A stretch of 64,000 nucleotides of DNA from Paratractidigestivibacter sp003150175. GTDB lineage: Bacteria; Actinomycetota; Coriobacteriia; Coriobacteriales; Atopobiaceae. The notes under the pieces are model-generated. The model ran no database searches, was not told the DNA's origin, and worked only from the letters and a program-made list of their open reading frames with translations. The stretch lies in the NCBI RefSeq assembly GCF_964283195.1, contig NZ_CAXYLH010000001.1; one strand, written 5' to 3'. Below are positions 39,611-48,320 of this stretch, in pieces. A program made the translations under genes and the position numbers. The first letter of the stretch is position 1. Every line of letters starts with the position of its first letter.

Positions 39611-41635
39611 CTACCTCACCTCCAGGCGAGACTTGAGGCCTGCCTTGGCAAGCTCCGCGTCGGGGATCTCAGCGACGAAGTGGTGGTCGGCGCCCGGGAC
39701 GGGCTTGAGGACGGGCTTGACGTCGAGGCCCACGTCCGGGTGGCTCGAGCGCGGCGCGAAGCGGTCGCCCGCCGGGAAGTCCGCGGGACTCGGGACGGAG
39801 CCCGGCACCTGGTGCAGGCGGCTGCCGTCGTGCGCCTCAATGGAGAGGACAGAGCCGAGCAAGCCCTGGGTGTACTCGTGGACCGGGTTGGTGAGAAGCT
39901 CCTTGGTGGGCGCGCTCTCGACGACCTGACCGGCGTACATGACGGTGATCTCGGAGGCGACCTCGGCCACGAGCGCGAGGTCGTGGGACACGAAGATCAT
40001 GGCGAAGCCGAGCTTCTTCTGCAGGTCGTTCAGGAGCTTGATGACCTGCTTCTGGACGGTGACGTCGAGGGCCGTGGTGGGCTCGTCGCAGATGACAAGC
40101 GACGGGTCGCGGGTCAGCGCCATGGCGATGACCACGCGCTGGCACTGGCCGCCGGACAGCTCGTGCGGATAGCTCTCGAGCGTGCGCTTGGGGTCGAGGC
40201 CGACGAGCTCGAGGAGCTCCTCGGCGCTGCGGGTGCCGCCGCGGCTCGTGAGCTGCTTCATCTGGGCCGAGATGAGCATCGAGGGGTTGAGGGCGGAAAG
40301 CGAGTCCTGGTAGACCATGGCGATCTCGGTGCCGAGGAGCTTGCGGTGCTCCTCGGAGCTGAGCTTGAGCAGGTCGGTACCCTTGTAGACGACCTCGCCG
40401 GTGATGCGCGCGGTGTCGGGCAGCAGGTTCATGATCGTCTTGGTCGTGATGGACTTGCCGCAGCCGGACTCGCCCACGAGGGCCATGCACTGGCCGGGGC
40501 GGACGTCGAAGCTCACGTTGTCGACGACGTTGACGTCGCCGTGGCGCGGGAAGCCGATAGAGAGGTTGTTGACCTCGAGCAGCGGCGTGACGGAGTAGTC
40601 CGGGGCGCGGCGGTCGGTGCGGGCGAGCTCGACCTCGCGCAGCGCGGAGAGACGTCCGGCGAGGCTTGCGGCCTGCTGCTTGTAGGCACGGACGGGGTCG
40701 GCGACGAGGAGGTCGGCCTCGCGGCGGCTCTCGGAGTTCTCGGCGCTCACCGGGGCGTTGGGCGCGGAGGCCATGGCGTCGGTGATGCCCTCGGAGAGGA
40801 TGTTCAGGGCGAGGCAGGTGAGCATGATCGCGATACCCGGGTAGAGCGCCTGCCACCAGCGGCCGGAGAGCACGCCGGCGCGGGCGTCGGCGAGGATGTT
40901 GCCCCAGGTCGGGGTGGGCTCGGCGATGCCCGCCGAGAGGAACGTCAAGGACGCCTCGAAGATGATGGCGTCGGCGACGAGCGTGACGGTGAAGACCATG
41001 ATGGGCGCGGCGCAGTTGCGCAGCACGTGCTTCATCAGGATCCACGGCGCGCGGGCGCCCGAGACGATGACGGCGCGCACGTAGTCCTCGCCGTACTCGC
41101 TCACGATGTTCGCGCGGACGATGCGGGCGATCTGCGGCATGTACATGAAGCCGATCGAGAAGATGATGGCAGGCACGGACTTGCCGAGGATGGTGACGAG
41201 GACGGCCGCCAGGGCGATGCCCGGGACGGACATGATCACGTCGAGGACGCGCATGATGACCTCGGAGACCCACTTGCGGGTGACCGCGGCGAGCGCTCCG
41301 ACGATGGAGCCGGTGACGAGGGCAAACAGCACGGAGCCGAAGCCGATGACGAGCGAGATCCTGCCGCCGTAGAGGATGCGCGAGAGGATGTCTCGGCCCT
41401 TGTCGTCGGTGCCGAACATGTGCAGGGCGTCGGGAGCCTGGCGCGCGGTCCCGATGGCGAGCGGGTCATAGGGCGCGAGGACGGGCGCGAGGACCGAGAC
41501 GAGCACGACGGCCAGCAGCAGCACGAGCGCGACCTTGGAGGAGGTCTTCATGTTCTTCAGGCCCGAGAGCTTCAGGCCCTTAGACTTCGCCATCCCCTCG
41601 AGCTTCTGGGCGTCTTCTTTCCTTTGGGTCAGCAT
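39611..41635 (-). CDS. nanD: Permease-ATPase fusion NanD (OppC-OppD-like)
   Basis: 674 residues. Residues about 1-310 are an OppC-type permease (membrane segment VALVLLLAVVLVSVLAPVLA, EAA loop RAVIVSGARAPWILMKHVLR). A roughly 50-residue Arg/Glu linker follows, then an OppD-type ATPase (about 360-674): Walker A ALVGESGCGKSI, signature LSGGQCQR, Walker B SLVICDEPTTALD, VSHDLALV. The C-terminal region reads GDRFAPRSSHP, so the Cys residues seen in oppD here (GCSFAPRCPYA) are lost. It joins two Opp subunits in one chain. Coupled to nanC (2 bases) and nanF. Confidence 0.82.
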   Translation of the reverse strand: MLTQRKEDAQKLEGMAKSKGLKLSGLKNMKTSSKVALVLLLAVVLVSVLAPVLAPYDPLAIGTARQAPDALHMFGTDDKGRDILSRILYGGRISLVIGFGSVLFALVTGSIVGALAAVTRKWVSEVIMRVLDVIMSVPGIALAAVLVTILGKSVPAIIFSIGFMYMPQIARIVRANIVSEYGEDYVRAVIVSGARAPWILMKHVLRNCAAPIMVFTVTLVADAIIFEASLTFLSAGIAEPTPTWGNILADARAGVLSGRWWQALYPGIAIMLTCLALNILSEGITDAMASAPNAPVSAENSESRREADLLVADPVRAYKQQAASLAGRLSALREVELARTDRRAPDYSVTPLLEVNNLSIGFPRHGDVNVVDNVSFDVRPGQCMALVGESGCGKSITTKTIMNLLPDTARITGEVVYKGTDLLKLSSEEHRKLLGTEIAMVYQDSLSALNPSMLISAQMKQLTSRGGTRSAEELLELVGLDPKRTLESYPHELSGGQCQRVVIAMALTRDPSLVICDEPTTALDVTVQKQVIKLLNDLQKKLGFAMIFVSHDLALVAEVASEITVMYAGQVVESAPTKELLTNPVHEYTQGLLGSVLSIEAHDGSRLHQVPGSVPSPADFPAGDRFAPRSSHPDVGLDVKPVLKPVPGADHHFVAEIPDAELAKAGLKSRLEVR

Positions 41636-41637
41636 GG

Positions 41638-42594
41638 CTAGACGCTCCTAATCCTGGGGTTGATGAGCAGATACAGCATGTCGACCACGATGTTGATGAT
41701 GATGAAGGAGAACGCGACGACGATGACGACGCCCATGATCAGGTTAGGCTCGTTGCCGGCAACGCCGTCGAGGATCGCCATGCCCATGCCGGGCAGGTTG
41801 AAGATGACCTCGATGACGACGGCGCCGCCCATGAGGTAGCCGATCTTCATGCCGAGGGTGGTGACGGGCGTGATGAGGGCATTGCGCAGCACGTTGCGGG
41901 CGATGATGACCTTCTGCGGGAGGCCGGAGCCCTTGGCGGTCTGCACGTAGTCCTTGTCGAGCTCCTCGACCATGGCGGTGCGGACGATGCGCGTCATCTG
42001 GCCGGTGAGCGGCACCGCGAGCGCGATGGCGGGCATGATCATGCGCGCCATGTAGCCGCCGAAGTTGGCGAGGGGGTCGGGCAGCGCGCCGGAGGCGGGC
42101 AAAAGGTGCATATAGGACGAGAACACGAGGATGAGCAGGACGGCCAGCCAGAACGACGGCGTGGCGAGCCCCGCGATGGAGAAGAAGCGAATGACCTGGT
42201 CAGGCCACTTGTCTCTGTACAGGGCGGCTATGATGCCCAGCAAGAACGACACGACCGCCCCTATGAGCAGGCCGAGGAAGGTGAGTTGCATGGTCACGGG
42301 CAGGGCCTTGGCCACGCGCTCGGCCACGGAGTTGCGGCGGGCGCTGTAGGTGCCGAGGTCGCCGTGGAGCAGATCGCCCATGTAGCGGACGTAGCGGACG
42401 GGCCAGGGGTCGTCCAGCCCGTACTCCTTGTGGTACTCCGCCACCTGCTCGGGGGTGGCGCTTTCTCCCAACGCGTTGTACGCCGGGTCGATCGGCGAGA
42501 ACGACATCAGGAAGAAGATCAGGAAGGTCACGGCGAAGGCCATGATGGGAAGCGCGACCAGGCGCCTTCCGATGAGGCGCAGGAGATTGTTCAC
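41638..42594 (-). CDS. nanC: Sialic-acid ABC transporter permease NanC (OppB-like)
   Basis: 318 residues. An N-terminal membrane segment (LPIMAFAVTFLIFFLMSFSP), an extracytoplasmic loop with YGLDDPWPVRYVRYMGDLLH typical of OppB/DppB, five more segments, and the EAA loop YVQTAKGSGLPQKVIIARNV. It pairs with the permease half of nanD. It lies 146 bases after nanB, across a hairpin. Confidence 0.82.
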   Translation of the reverse strand: MNNLLRLIGRRLVALPIMAFAVTFLIFFLMSFSPIDPAYNALGESATPEQVAEYHKEYGLDDPWPVRYVRYMGDLLHGDLGTYSARRNSVAERVAKALPVTMQLTFLGLLIGAVVSFLLGIIAALYRDKWPDQVIRFFSIAGLATPSFWLAVLLILVFSSYMHLLPASGALPDPLANFGGYMARMIMPAIALAVPLTGQMTRIVRTAMVEELDKDYVQTAKGSGLPQKVIIARNVLRNALITPVTTLGMKIGYLMGGAVVIEVIFNLPGMGMAILDGVAGNEPNLIMGVVIVVAFSFIIINIVVDMLYLLINPRIRSV

Positions 42595-42639
42595 TTGGCC
42601 TCTCCCCCTCTCTTTGCGGTCCGATGGGATTCACATGGA

Positions 42640-42670
42640 AGGCCCGAGCAACTGGCGGTCACTCGGGCCT
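42640..42670 (-). terminator. Intergenic hairpin between nanB and nanC
   Basis: AGGCCCGAG and CTCGGGCCT pair around a 13-base loop, without a T-tract. Same placement and style as the oppA-oppB hairpin, likely making binding-protein mRNA more abundant. Confidence 0.7.
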
Positions 42671-42740
42671 CCTTTCTTGTGTGCTCAGCTGGCCTGCGGC
42701 AGCTCGGGGCTGTTCCGGCAGGTACTGCGGAGCCGAGTCG

Positions 42741-44357
42741 CTACGCCTTGACGGTCGTGATGCCCGCGAGCTGGACGCCGGTGGTGCCGATGCCCTTGAA
42801 GGAGTCGCTCACCTTGACGCCATCGGGGTTCGCGCTCTCGCGCCAGGAGCCGGTCGGGGTGACGACCTGCAGCAGCGGGTAGAGGACGACGTTCTCGGCG
42901 AGGATGTCGAAGCACTGGTTCCAGAGATCCTGCTGGTCGGAGCCGGAGGCGCCCAGGGCGTCGTTCATGAGGCCGTTGAGCTTCTTCCACTCCTCGGAGG
43001 TGTTCCAGGCGCAGCGGGTCTTCATCCAGACGTTGTCGCCGAACCACCAGTTGAGCAGCAGGTCGGTGTCGCCGCCGAAGCAGGACGGGTCGCCGGGGGC
43101 GATGAGGATGTCCCAGGACTCGTCGGCCTGGTCGATGGCGGAGTAGGTCGCGGGCGACTTGTCGGAGGTGAGGGTCACCTTGAAGCCAAGGGCCTCGAGG
43201 TCCTGCTGGGCCTGAGTGCCCATGGCGACGACCTGAGCGTTGTCGGTGGTGCGCAGCACGAGGTCGCCGGGGGTGACGCCGGCCTCGGAGATCAGGCTCT
43301 TGGCCTTGTCGGCGTCATAGGTGTAGGTGACGGAGGCCTTGTGGTAGTTGGTGAAGGAGTCGGGCAGGTAGCTCGTAGCGATGGAGGCCATGCCCGAGAA
43401 GGCGTTGGAGACCATCTGGTCGGTGTTCAGGGCGTACATGATCGCCTGGCGGGCCTTGACGTTGTCCCACGGGGCCTTCTTGACGTTGAACATGATGAAA
43501 CGGGTGCCGAAGCCCTTGACCTCGTCGATGGTGACGCCGGCGGCCTTGAGCTGGTCGATGGACTCGGGCGGCACGGACTCGGAGATGAGGGTGGAGCCCT
43601 CCTGCTCGGCGGTGGTGCGGGCGGTGGCGTCGGTCAGCGAGTCGATGCGCAGCTCGTTGTCCTTGGCCGCGAACTCGCCGTTGTAGTTCGGGTTGGGCTT
43701 GAGGACGACGTAGGTGTCGGACATCTCGTCGTACATCCAGGGGCCGGAGCCGACCGGCTTAGCCTTGGCGTCGTCGGCCGAGAGGGCAGCCGGCATGACC
43801 TTGATGATGGCCAGGCGCTCCTTGAGCAGCGAGAAGTTCGGGATGTTGCACTTGACGGTGACGGTGGAGTCGTCCTTCTTCTCGATCGAGTCGAACATGG
43901 TGAGGAACGAGACGTACATGCCGCCCTCGGCGGTGGCGCGCTTGAAGGAGTCGACGACATCGTCAGGGGTGACGTCGGTGCCGTCGGAGAACTTGGCGCC
44001 GGAGCGCAGCTTGACCTCGTAGGTGTTGTCGTCGACCTGGGTCGGGTCGCCGTCGGCGAGGCCGGAGACCACGGAGTAGTCGGTGAAGTCGATGTTGTAG
44101 AGACCCTCCATGACGTTCGCGTTGGCCGAGAGGCAGAACGCGGACGAGCAGTTGGCGGGGTCGTAGGAGGACGGCGAGTAGGCGGAGCCGACGGTCAGGG
44201 TGCCGCCGCCCTCGGTGCCGGCGGACGACGTGCCGGCGTTGGAGCCGGAGTCGCTCGTGGAGCCGCCGCCGCAGGCAGCGAGGCCGAGCGTCGCGGCGAG
44301 CGCGGAGCCGCCCAGGAACGCGCGGCGAGAAACGCTGGAGTTCACGATCTTGTTCAT
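42741..44357 (-). CDS. nanB: Sialic-acid (Opp-type) substrate-binding lipoprotein NanB
   Basis: 538 residues, solute-binding family 5. The N-terminus has SRRAFLGGSALAA (twin-arginine) and lipobox LGLAAC, followed by a Gly/Ser/Thr linker, so it is probably a Tat-exported lipoprotein. The binding domain includes VKLRSGAKFSDGTDVTPDDV and VKARQAIMYALNTDQM. ATG 44357 was chosen at the signal peptide; longer frames are unsupported. First gene of nanBCDF; the upstream region has repeated operator-like words. Confidence 0.82.
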   Translation of the reverse strand: MNKIVNSSVSRRAFLGGSALAATLGLAACGGGSTSDSGSNAGTSSAGTEGGGTLTVGSAYSPSSYDPANCSSAFCLSANANVMEGLYNIDFTDYSVVSGLADGDPTQVDDNTYEVKLRSGAKFSDGTDVTPDDVVDSFKRATAEGGMYVSFLTMFDSIEKKDDSTVTVKCNIPNFSLLKERLAIIKVMPAALSADDAKAKPVGSGPWMYDEMSDTYVVLKPNPNYNGEFAAKDNELRIDSLTDATARTTAEQEGSTLISESVPPESIDQLKAAGVTIDEVKGFGTRFIMFNVKKAPWDNVKARQAIMYALNTDQMVSNAFSGMASIATSYLPDSFTNYHKASVTYTYDADKAKSLISEAGVTPGDLVLRTTDNAQVVAMGTQAQQDLEALGFKVTLTSDKSPATYSAIDQADESWDILIAPGDPSCFGGDTDLLLNWWFGDNVWMKTRCAWNTSEEWKKLNGLMNDALGASGSDQQDLWNQCFDILAENVVLYPLLQVVTPTGSWRESANPDGVKVSDSFKGIGTTGVQLAGITTVKA

Positions 44358-44701
44358 GTCTTCCTCTTCCTCTGGTGGTTTCCTCTTGCGGCCGCTTCCC
44401 CGCGGCCACCTTGTTGCCAGAGAGACTACCCGAGGTTGCGCCAACGCAGGCCCGCAATCCCGCCCAACGGCATGTTGGGCACCGGCTAGCGGTTGTTTAC
44501 AAAGGTGAGCGGCGCTGAGTTTCCCCGATCGGCGGGAATCGGGTTATCCGCGCGCATCTTCTCCACTGGTATCACGTTCTATGTGCCATTTATTTAACTG
44601 GTATCAATAAAGGGATACGTCTTGAGGAGTGGTTTGCGCATCTGAGTACCAGTTCCGCGCAAACGTTTACAACGTCAGTGTTTAGTTCATTACTTTATTG
44701 T
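44358..44701. promoter_or_regulatory. nanB upstream region with operator-like repeats
   Basis: No gene. ACTGGTATCA occurs at 44565-44574 and 44597-44606 (32 bases apart, about three helical turns), and an inverted relative TGAGTACCAGT at 44643-44653. On the minus strand TTGATA (44602-44607), overlapping the second copy, could be a -35 with CATAGA as -10 after 18 bases. E. coli NanR recognises GGTATA repeats, so GGTATC words are suggestive; no nan regulator gene is present in the window. Confidence 0.5.
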
Positions 44702-44775
44702 AATGACGAAAAGGGACAGTCCCTTTTCGTCATTTTGCGACCAGATGATAAAAAGGGACTGTCCCTTTTCGTCAT
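44702..44775. repeat. 74-bp repeat, copy at uvrC (two palindromes)
   Basis: Identical to 33961-34034 and in the same orientation. Palindromes at 44704-44732 and 44746-44774. Read on the minus strand, the second one begins with the uvrC TGA. Confidence 0.9.
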
Positions 44776-46712
44776 GCGAGCTCGTGGAGGGCTTGGTAAA
44801 CGGCGTGGGCTACCTCGGCGGGGACGCCGGGGACGGCGGCGATCGCCTCCTCGTCGGCGGCGCGCAGGCGCTTGAGCGAGCCGAACTCGCGCATGAGCAG
44901 GCGCTTGCGCTTAGGACCGACGCCGGGGACGTCGTCGAGCACAGAGGCTGTCATCGCCTTGCCGCGCAGCTCGCGGTGGAAGGTAATGGCGAAGCGGTGG
45001 GACTCGTCGCGCACCTGCTTGATAAGGTAGAGCGAGGGCGAGCCGGAGGGCAGCACGACCGGGGTCTCGTCCCAGGGGACGAAGACCTCCTCGTCGGACT
45101 TCGCCAGGCCGCAGACCGGGATGTCGAGGCCGAGGGCGGCGAGCTGCTCCATAGCCGCCGTGAGCTGAGGCTTGCCGCCATCGACCACGAGAAGGTCCGG
45201 CCGGCTGCCGAAGCGCGCGTCCGCCATGCGTTCGGGCGCGTAACGGCGGCCGAGCACCTCGGACATGCTCACGAAGTCGTTGGCCTCGGTGAGCGGGGTC
45301 TGGATCTTGAAGCGGCGGTACTGGGACTTGTCCGGCCGGCCGTTGGTGAAGACGACCATCGACGCCACGGTAAAGTGCCCGTGGAGGGTCGAGATGTCGA
45401 AGCACTCGATGCGCATGGGCGGAGCGTCGAGGGCAAGGGCGCTCTCGAGCTGGAGCAGAGCTTTATTGGTCCGGTCGTCGGCGTAGCCGGTGCGCACCAT
45501 GTAGCGCATGAGGGCGTGGCGCGCGTTGGCCTCGGCCATCTGGAGCAGGCGGCGCTTCTCGCCGCGCTGGGGAAGGTGGAGACGAACGTTGTGCCCGCGC
45601 TTCTGCGCGAGCCAGCCGGCGATGACGTCGGAGTCGGCGAGCGCGACCGAGAGGCAAACCTCGGAGGGGATGTCGGCGGTCTCGTCGTAGTAGCGCTTGA
45701 CGAAGCCGGCCTGGAGCTCGTCCTCTCCCACGTCGGCGCCTTTGTCGAGGATGAACTCGACGGAGCGGACCGTGCGGCCCTCGCGCACGACGAAGACGCA
45801 CGCGCAGCTGATGGTCTCCTCGCGGTAGAAGCCGATGAGGTCGAGGTCCACGTCAGACGAGAACATGACCTGCTGCTTGACGTCGAGGGCGTTGAGCCCC
45901 TGGAGGCGCGCCTTCAGACGGCCCGCGCGCTCGAAATCGAGGCCGGCAGCCGCCTCCTGCATCTGCTCGGTGAGCTCGCCGACGATGTGGCTCCTCTTTC
46001 CCTGGAGGAAATCCTCGACTTGGCACACGTGGCGGGCGTACTCGACGGTGTCGATGGCCCCGCAGCAGGCGCCGGGCCCGCGGCCGACGTGGTAGTCGAA
46101 GCAGGGGCGGCACTTGCCGGCGAGCACGATGTTGGCGACGGCGGCCTGGTCGGGCTCGCGCTCGAGCAAGCGCCGGGCGCGCTTCCACTCGGCGCAGGTC
46201 GCGCTGCAGATGGGGACGAACTTGCGCAGGGTATCGATGGTCTCGCGCGCGGCCTTGGCATCGGTGTAGGGCCCGAAGTAGCGCGTGCCCTTGCGGTGCT
46301 TCTCGCGCGTGTACTTGATCGCGGGAAAAACATCCGACTCGGTGACGGCGATGTAGGGATAGGACTTGTCGTCCTTGAAGTCGACGTTGAAGTAGGGGTG
46401 GTACTGGGCGATGAGGTTGCGCTCGAGCACGAGCGCCTCGTACTCGGAGCCCACGACGACATAGTCGAAGGACTTGACCACCTGCATCATGAGGGGGATC
46501 TTCTGGCGGTCGTCGGTGAGGCCGACGTACTGCTTGAGCCGGGCGCGGAGGTTCTTCGCCTTGCCCACGTAGACGACGGTGCCGGAGGCGTCGCGCCACA
46601 GGTAGCAGCCGGGTTCGGTGGGCACGAGCGCGACCTGGTCGACGAGGGACGCCGCGCCGTCGAGCGCCGCCGTGACGTGCTCGCGCGCCGCCTTGCGGTC
46701 GCTCGCGTCCAT
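44772..46712 (-). CDS. uvrC: Excinuclease ABC subunit C
   Basis: 646 residues. The GIY-YIG nuclease domain is at the N-terminus (EPGCYLWRDASGTVVYVGKA), a Cys-containing region reads GKCRPCFDYHVGRGPGAC, a UVR motif follows, then the C-terminal RNase H-like nuclease (ECFDISTLHGHFTVASMVVF, VVDGGKPQL) and tandem HhH (LDDVPGVGPKRKRLLM, then AIAAVPGVPAEVAHAVY). It makes both incisions in nucleotide excision repair. ATG 46712 has AGGA 5 bases upstream. Its stop lies in the palindromic repeat. In many Actinobacteria uvrC is next to rapZ; here 16 kb intervene. Confidence 0.95.
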   Translation of the reverse strand: MDASDRKAAREHVTAALDGAASLVDQVALVPTEPGCYLWRDASGTVVYVGKAKNLRARLKQYVGLTDDRQKIPLMMQVVKSFDYVVVGSEYEALVLERNLIAQYHPYFNVDFKDDKSYPYIAVTESDVFPAIKYTREKHRKGTRYFGPYTDAKAARETIDTLRKFVPICSATCAEWKRARRLLEREPDQAAVANIVLAGKCRPCFDYHVGRGPGACCGAIDTVEYARHVCQVEDFLQGKRSHIVGELTEQMQEAAAGLDFERAGRLKARLQGLNALDVKQQVMFSSDVDLDLIGFYREETISCACVFVVREGRTVRSVEFILDKGADVGEDELQAGFVKRYYDETADIPSEVCLSVALADSDVIAGWLAQKRGHNVRLHLPQRGEKRRLLQMAEANARHALMRYMVRTGYADDRTNKALLQLESALALDAPPMRIECFDISTLHGHFTVASMVVFTNGRPDKSQYRRFKIQTPLTEANDFVSMSEVLGRRYAPERMADARFGSRPDLLVVDGGKPQLTAAMEQLAALGLDIPVCGLAKSDEEVFVPWDETPVVLPSGSPSLYLIKQVRDESHRFAITFHRELRGKAMTASVLDDVPGVGPKRKRLLMREFGSLKRLRAADEEAIAAVPGVPAEVAHAVYQALHELA

Positions 46713-46753
46713 GCGGTCCTGGTCGTCAGGCACCTCTTCGCCCTCCTGTCCTA

Positions 46754-46790
46754 GAAGAAGGCAGGCACCTCCACGCGCAAGGTGCCTGCC
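46754..46790 (-). terminator. Intrinsic terminator after the NlpC/P60 gene
   Basis: GGCAGGCACCT and AGGTGCCTGCC pair around a 9-base loop, then TTCTTC on the minus strand. Confidence 0.8.
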
Positions 46791-46855
46791 TGTGAGTTCC
46801 ATCTGATTCTACCCGCGTAGGGCAGGAGCATCGGGACCAAGCCCCGCAAACGCCC

Positions 46856-48136
46856 TTAAACGGGGCTGCCGCCGCCGCAGAAGCCGTCGTCGTAGGTGAC
46901 GCCGGTGATCACGACGCCGGAGCCGTAGCCGTTGGCGTGGATGACGTTGCCGCCGCCGATATAGATGGCCACGTGGTAGATCGTGCCGCCGGAGGCGTAG
47001 AAGACGAGGTCACCGGGAGAGAGCTGTGAGGTGGAGGACTTCAGGTTGCCCCTCGAGCAGACGATGCTGTACTGCTCGCGCGAGGAGTGCGGGATGGAGA
47101 TCCCTGCGCAGCCGTAGGCGTAGCTGGTGAGGCCGGAGCAGTCCATAGCTACGCCCGGGTCGCAGGCGCCGTACGAGTACGGGACGCCGAGCTGGGTGCG
47201 CGCGGCGTTGATGATCGTCGATGCGGTGGAGCCGGAGACGCTGGAGCCGCCGCCGTTGGACGAGCCGCCGCCGTTGTTGGAGGACCCGCCGTTGTTGGAG
47301 GAGCCGGAATTGCCCGAGTTGGAGCTGGACGAGCTCGAGCCGTTGTTGGAGGAACCCGAGTTGCCAGAGTTGGCGTTGGACGCCCCGCCGTTGCTGGAGG
47401 AACCGGAGTCGCCGGACGAGGACTCGGCGGCCTTCTGCTGCTCGGCCGCGGCCGCGGCTGCGGCCTTCTCGGCCTCCTCCTGCTGGCGCTTGGCCTCGGC
47501 CTCGCGCTCGGACTGCAGGGCGGCCTGCAGCTCGCTGGAGAGCCCGCCGACATAGGACTGGGCATCGGAGCGGGCGGACTCGAGCGAGGCCTGCTCGTCC
47601 TGCTGCTGGGAAAGCAGGGTCGAGAGGCTGTCCTCCTCGCCGGCGAGCTCGTCCTTCTTTGCGTTGAGGTCGGCGACCAGGTCGTTGGTCTCCTTGATCT
47701 TCTCGGAGTTGGCCTCCGAGATCTTGTTCGCGTAGGTGATGTTGCTCACGAGCTGGGCGAAGTCCTTGGACTCCAGGACGAGCTCGAGCAGCGTGGTGTT
47801 GCCGCCTGCCTTGTAGTTGGTCGAGAGGTGCTCGGCGAGCCCCGCCTGGGCATCGGCGACCTTCTGCTGCTGCTCGGCGATCTGGGGCTTGAGCTCGTCG
47901 ATGTGCGACTGGACCTCGTCCAGCTGCGCGGAGGTGTCCTCGCACTTGGCCTCGGCGATCTCGAGCTGCTTGGTAAGGTCGTCGAGCTTGGCCTTGGCAT
48001 CGGAGAGCTGGCTCGAGAGCTCCTGGGAGGACGCGGCATAGGCGATGGTGGCAAGAGGAGCGCCCCCCGCCAGAAGGCCGGAGAGCGCAACGGCGCCGAC
48101 GGCGCGAGCGACTCGGTGGGTACGGTTGATCTGCAT
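46856..48136 (-). CDS. Secreted NlpC/P60 peptidoglycan hydrolase with coiled-coil domain
   Basis: 426 residues. A signal peptide (RVARAVGAVALSGLLAGGAP, cleavage near AYA-ASS), a long coiled coil (about 36-235, ELSSQLSDAKAKLDDLTKQL), and a Ser/Asn/Gly low-complexity linker (about 245-300). The NlpC/P60 domain (about 305-426) has catalytic Cys in MDCSGLTSY, His in YHVAIYIGGG and a third residue in VIHANG. The layout matches PcsB/RipA-type division hydrolases that cut between D-Glu and the diamino acid of the stem. It has its own terminator. Confidence 0.9.
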   Translation of the reverse strand: MQINRTHRVARAVGAVALSGLLAGGAPLATIAYAASSQELSSQLSDAKAKLDDLTKQLEIAEAKCEDTSAQLDEVQSHIDELKPQIAEQQQKVADAQAGLAEHLSTNYKAGGNTTLLELVLESKDFAQLVSNITYANKISEANSEKIKETNDLVADLNAKKDELAGEEDSLSTLLSQQQDEQASLESARSDAQSYVGGLSSELQAALQSEREAEAKRQQEEAEKAAAAAAAEQQKAAESSSGDSGSSSNGGASNANSGNSGSSNNGSSSSSSNSGNSGSSNNGGSSNNGGGSSNGGGSSVSGSTASTIINAARTQLGVPYSYGACDPGVAMDCSGLTSYAYGCAGISIPHSSREQYSIVCSRGNLKSSTSQLSPGDLVFYASGGTIYHVAIYIGGGNVIHANGYGSGVVITGVTYDDGFCGGGSPV

Positions 48137-48320
48137 ATAGAACCTCGCGTTTGCGATTCAAGGCGTTTGCATTAATAGTTGCCATTCTAGCAAGCGGAGG
48201 AGCCGAGGCAAAGCGCCTACAGCTCCTCCATCTAGCTTTAGGGTCGCTCGAGGGTTTGCCCCGAGGGGGACCTGTGCGGTCGGCCAAACAGACCGGGCGG
48301 GCACGCGACTTGCAGCCCGG

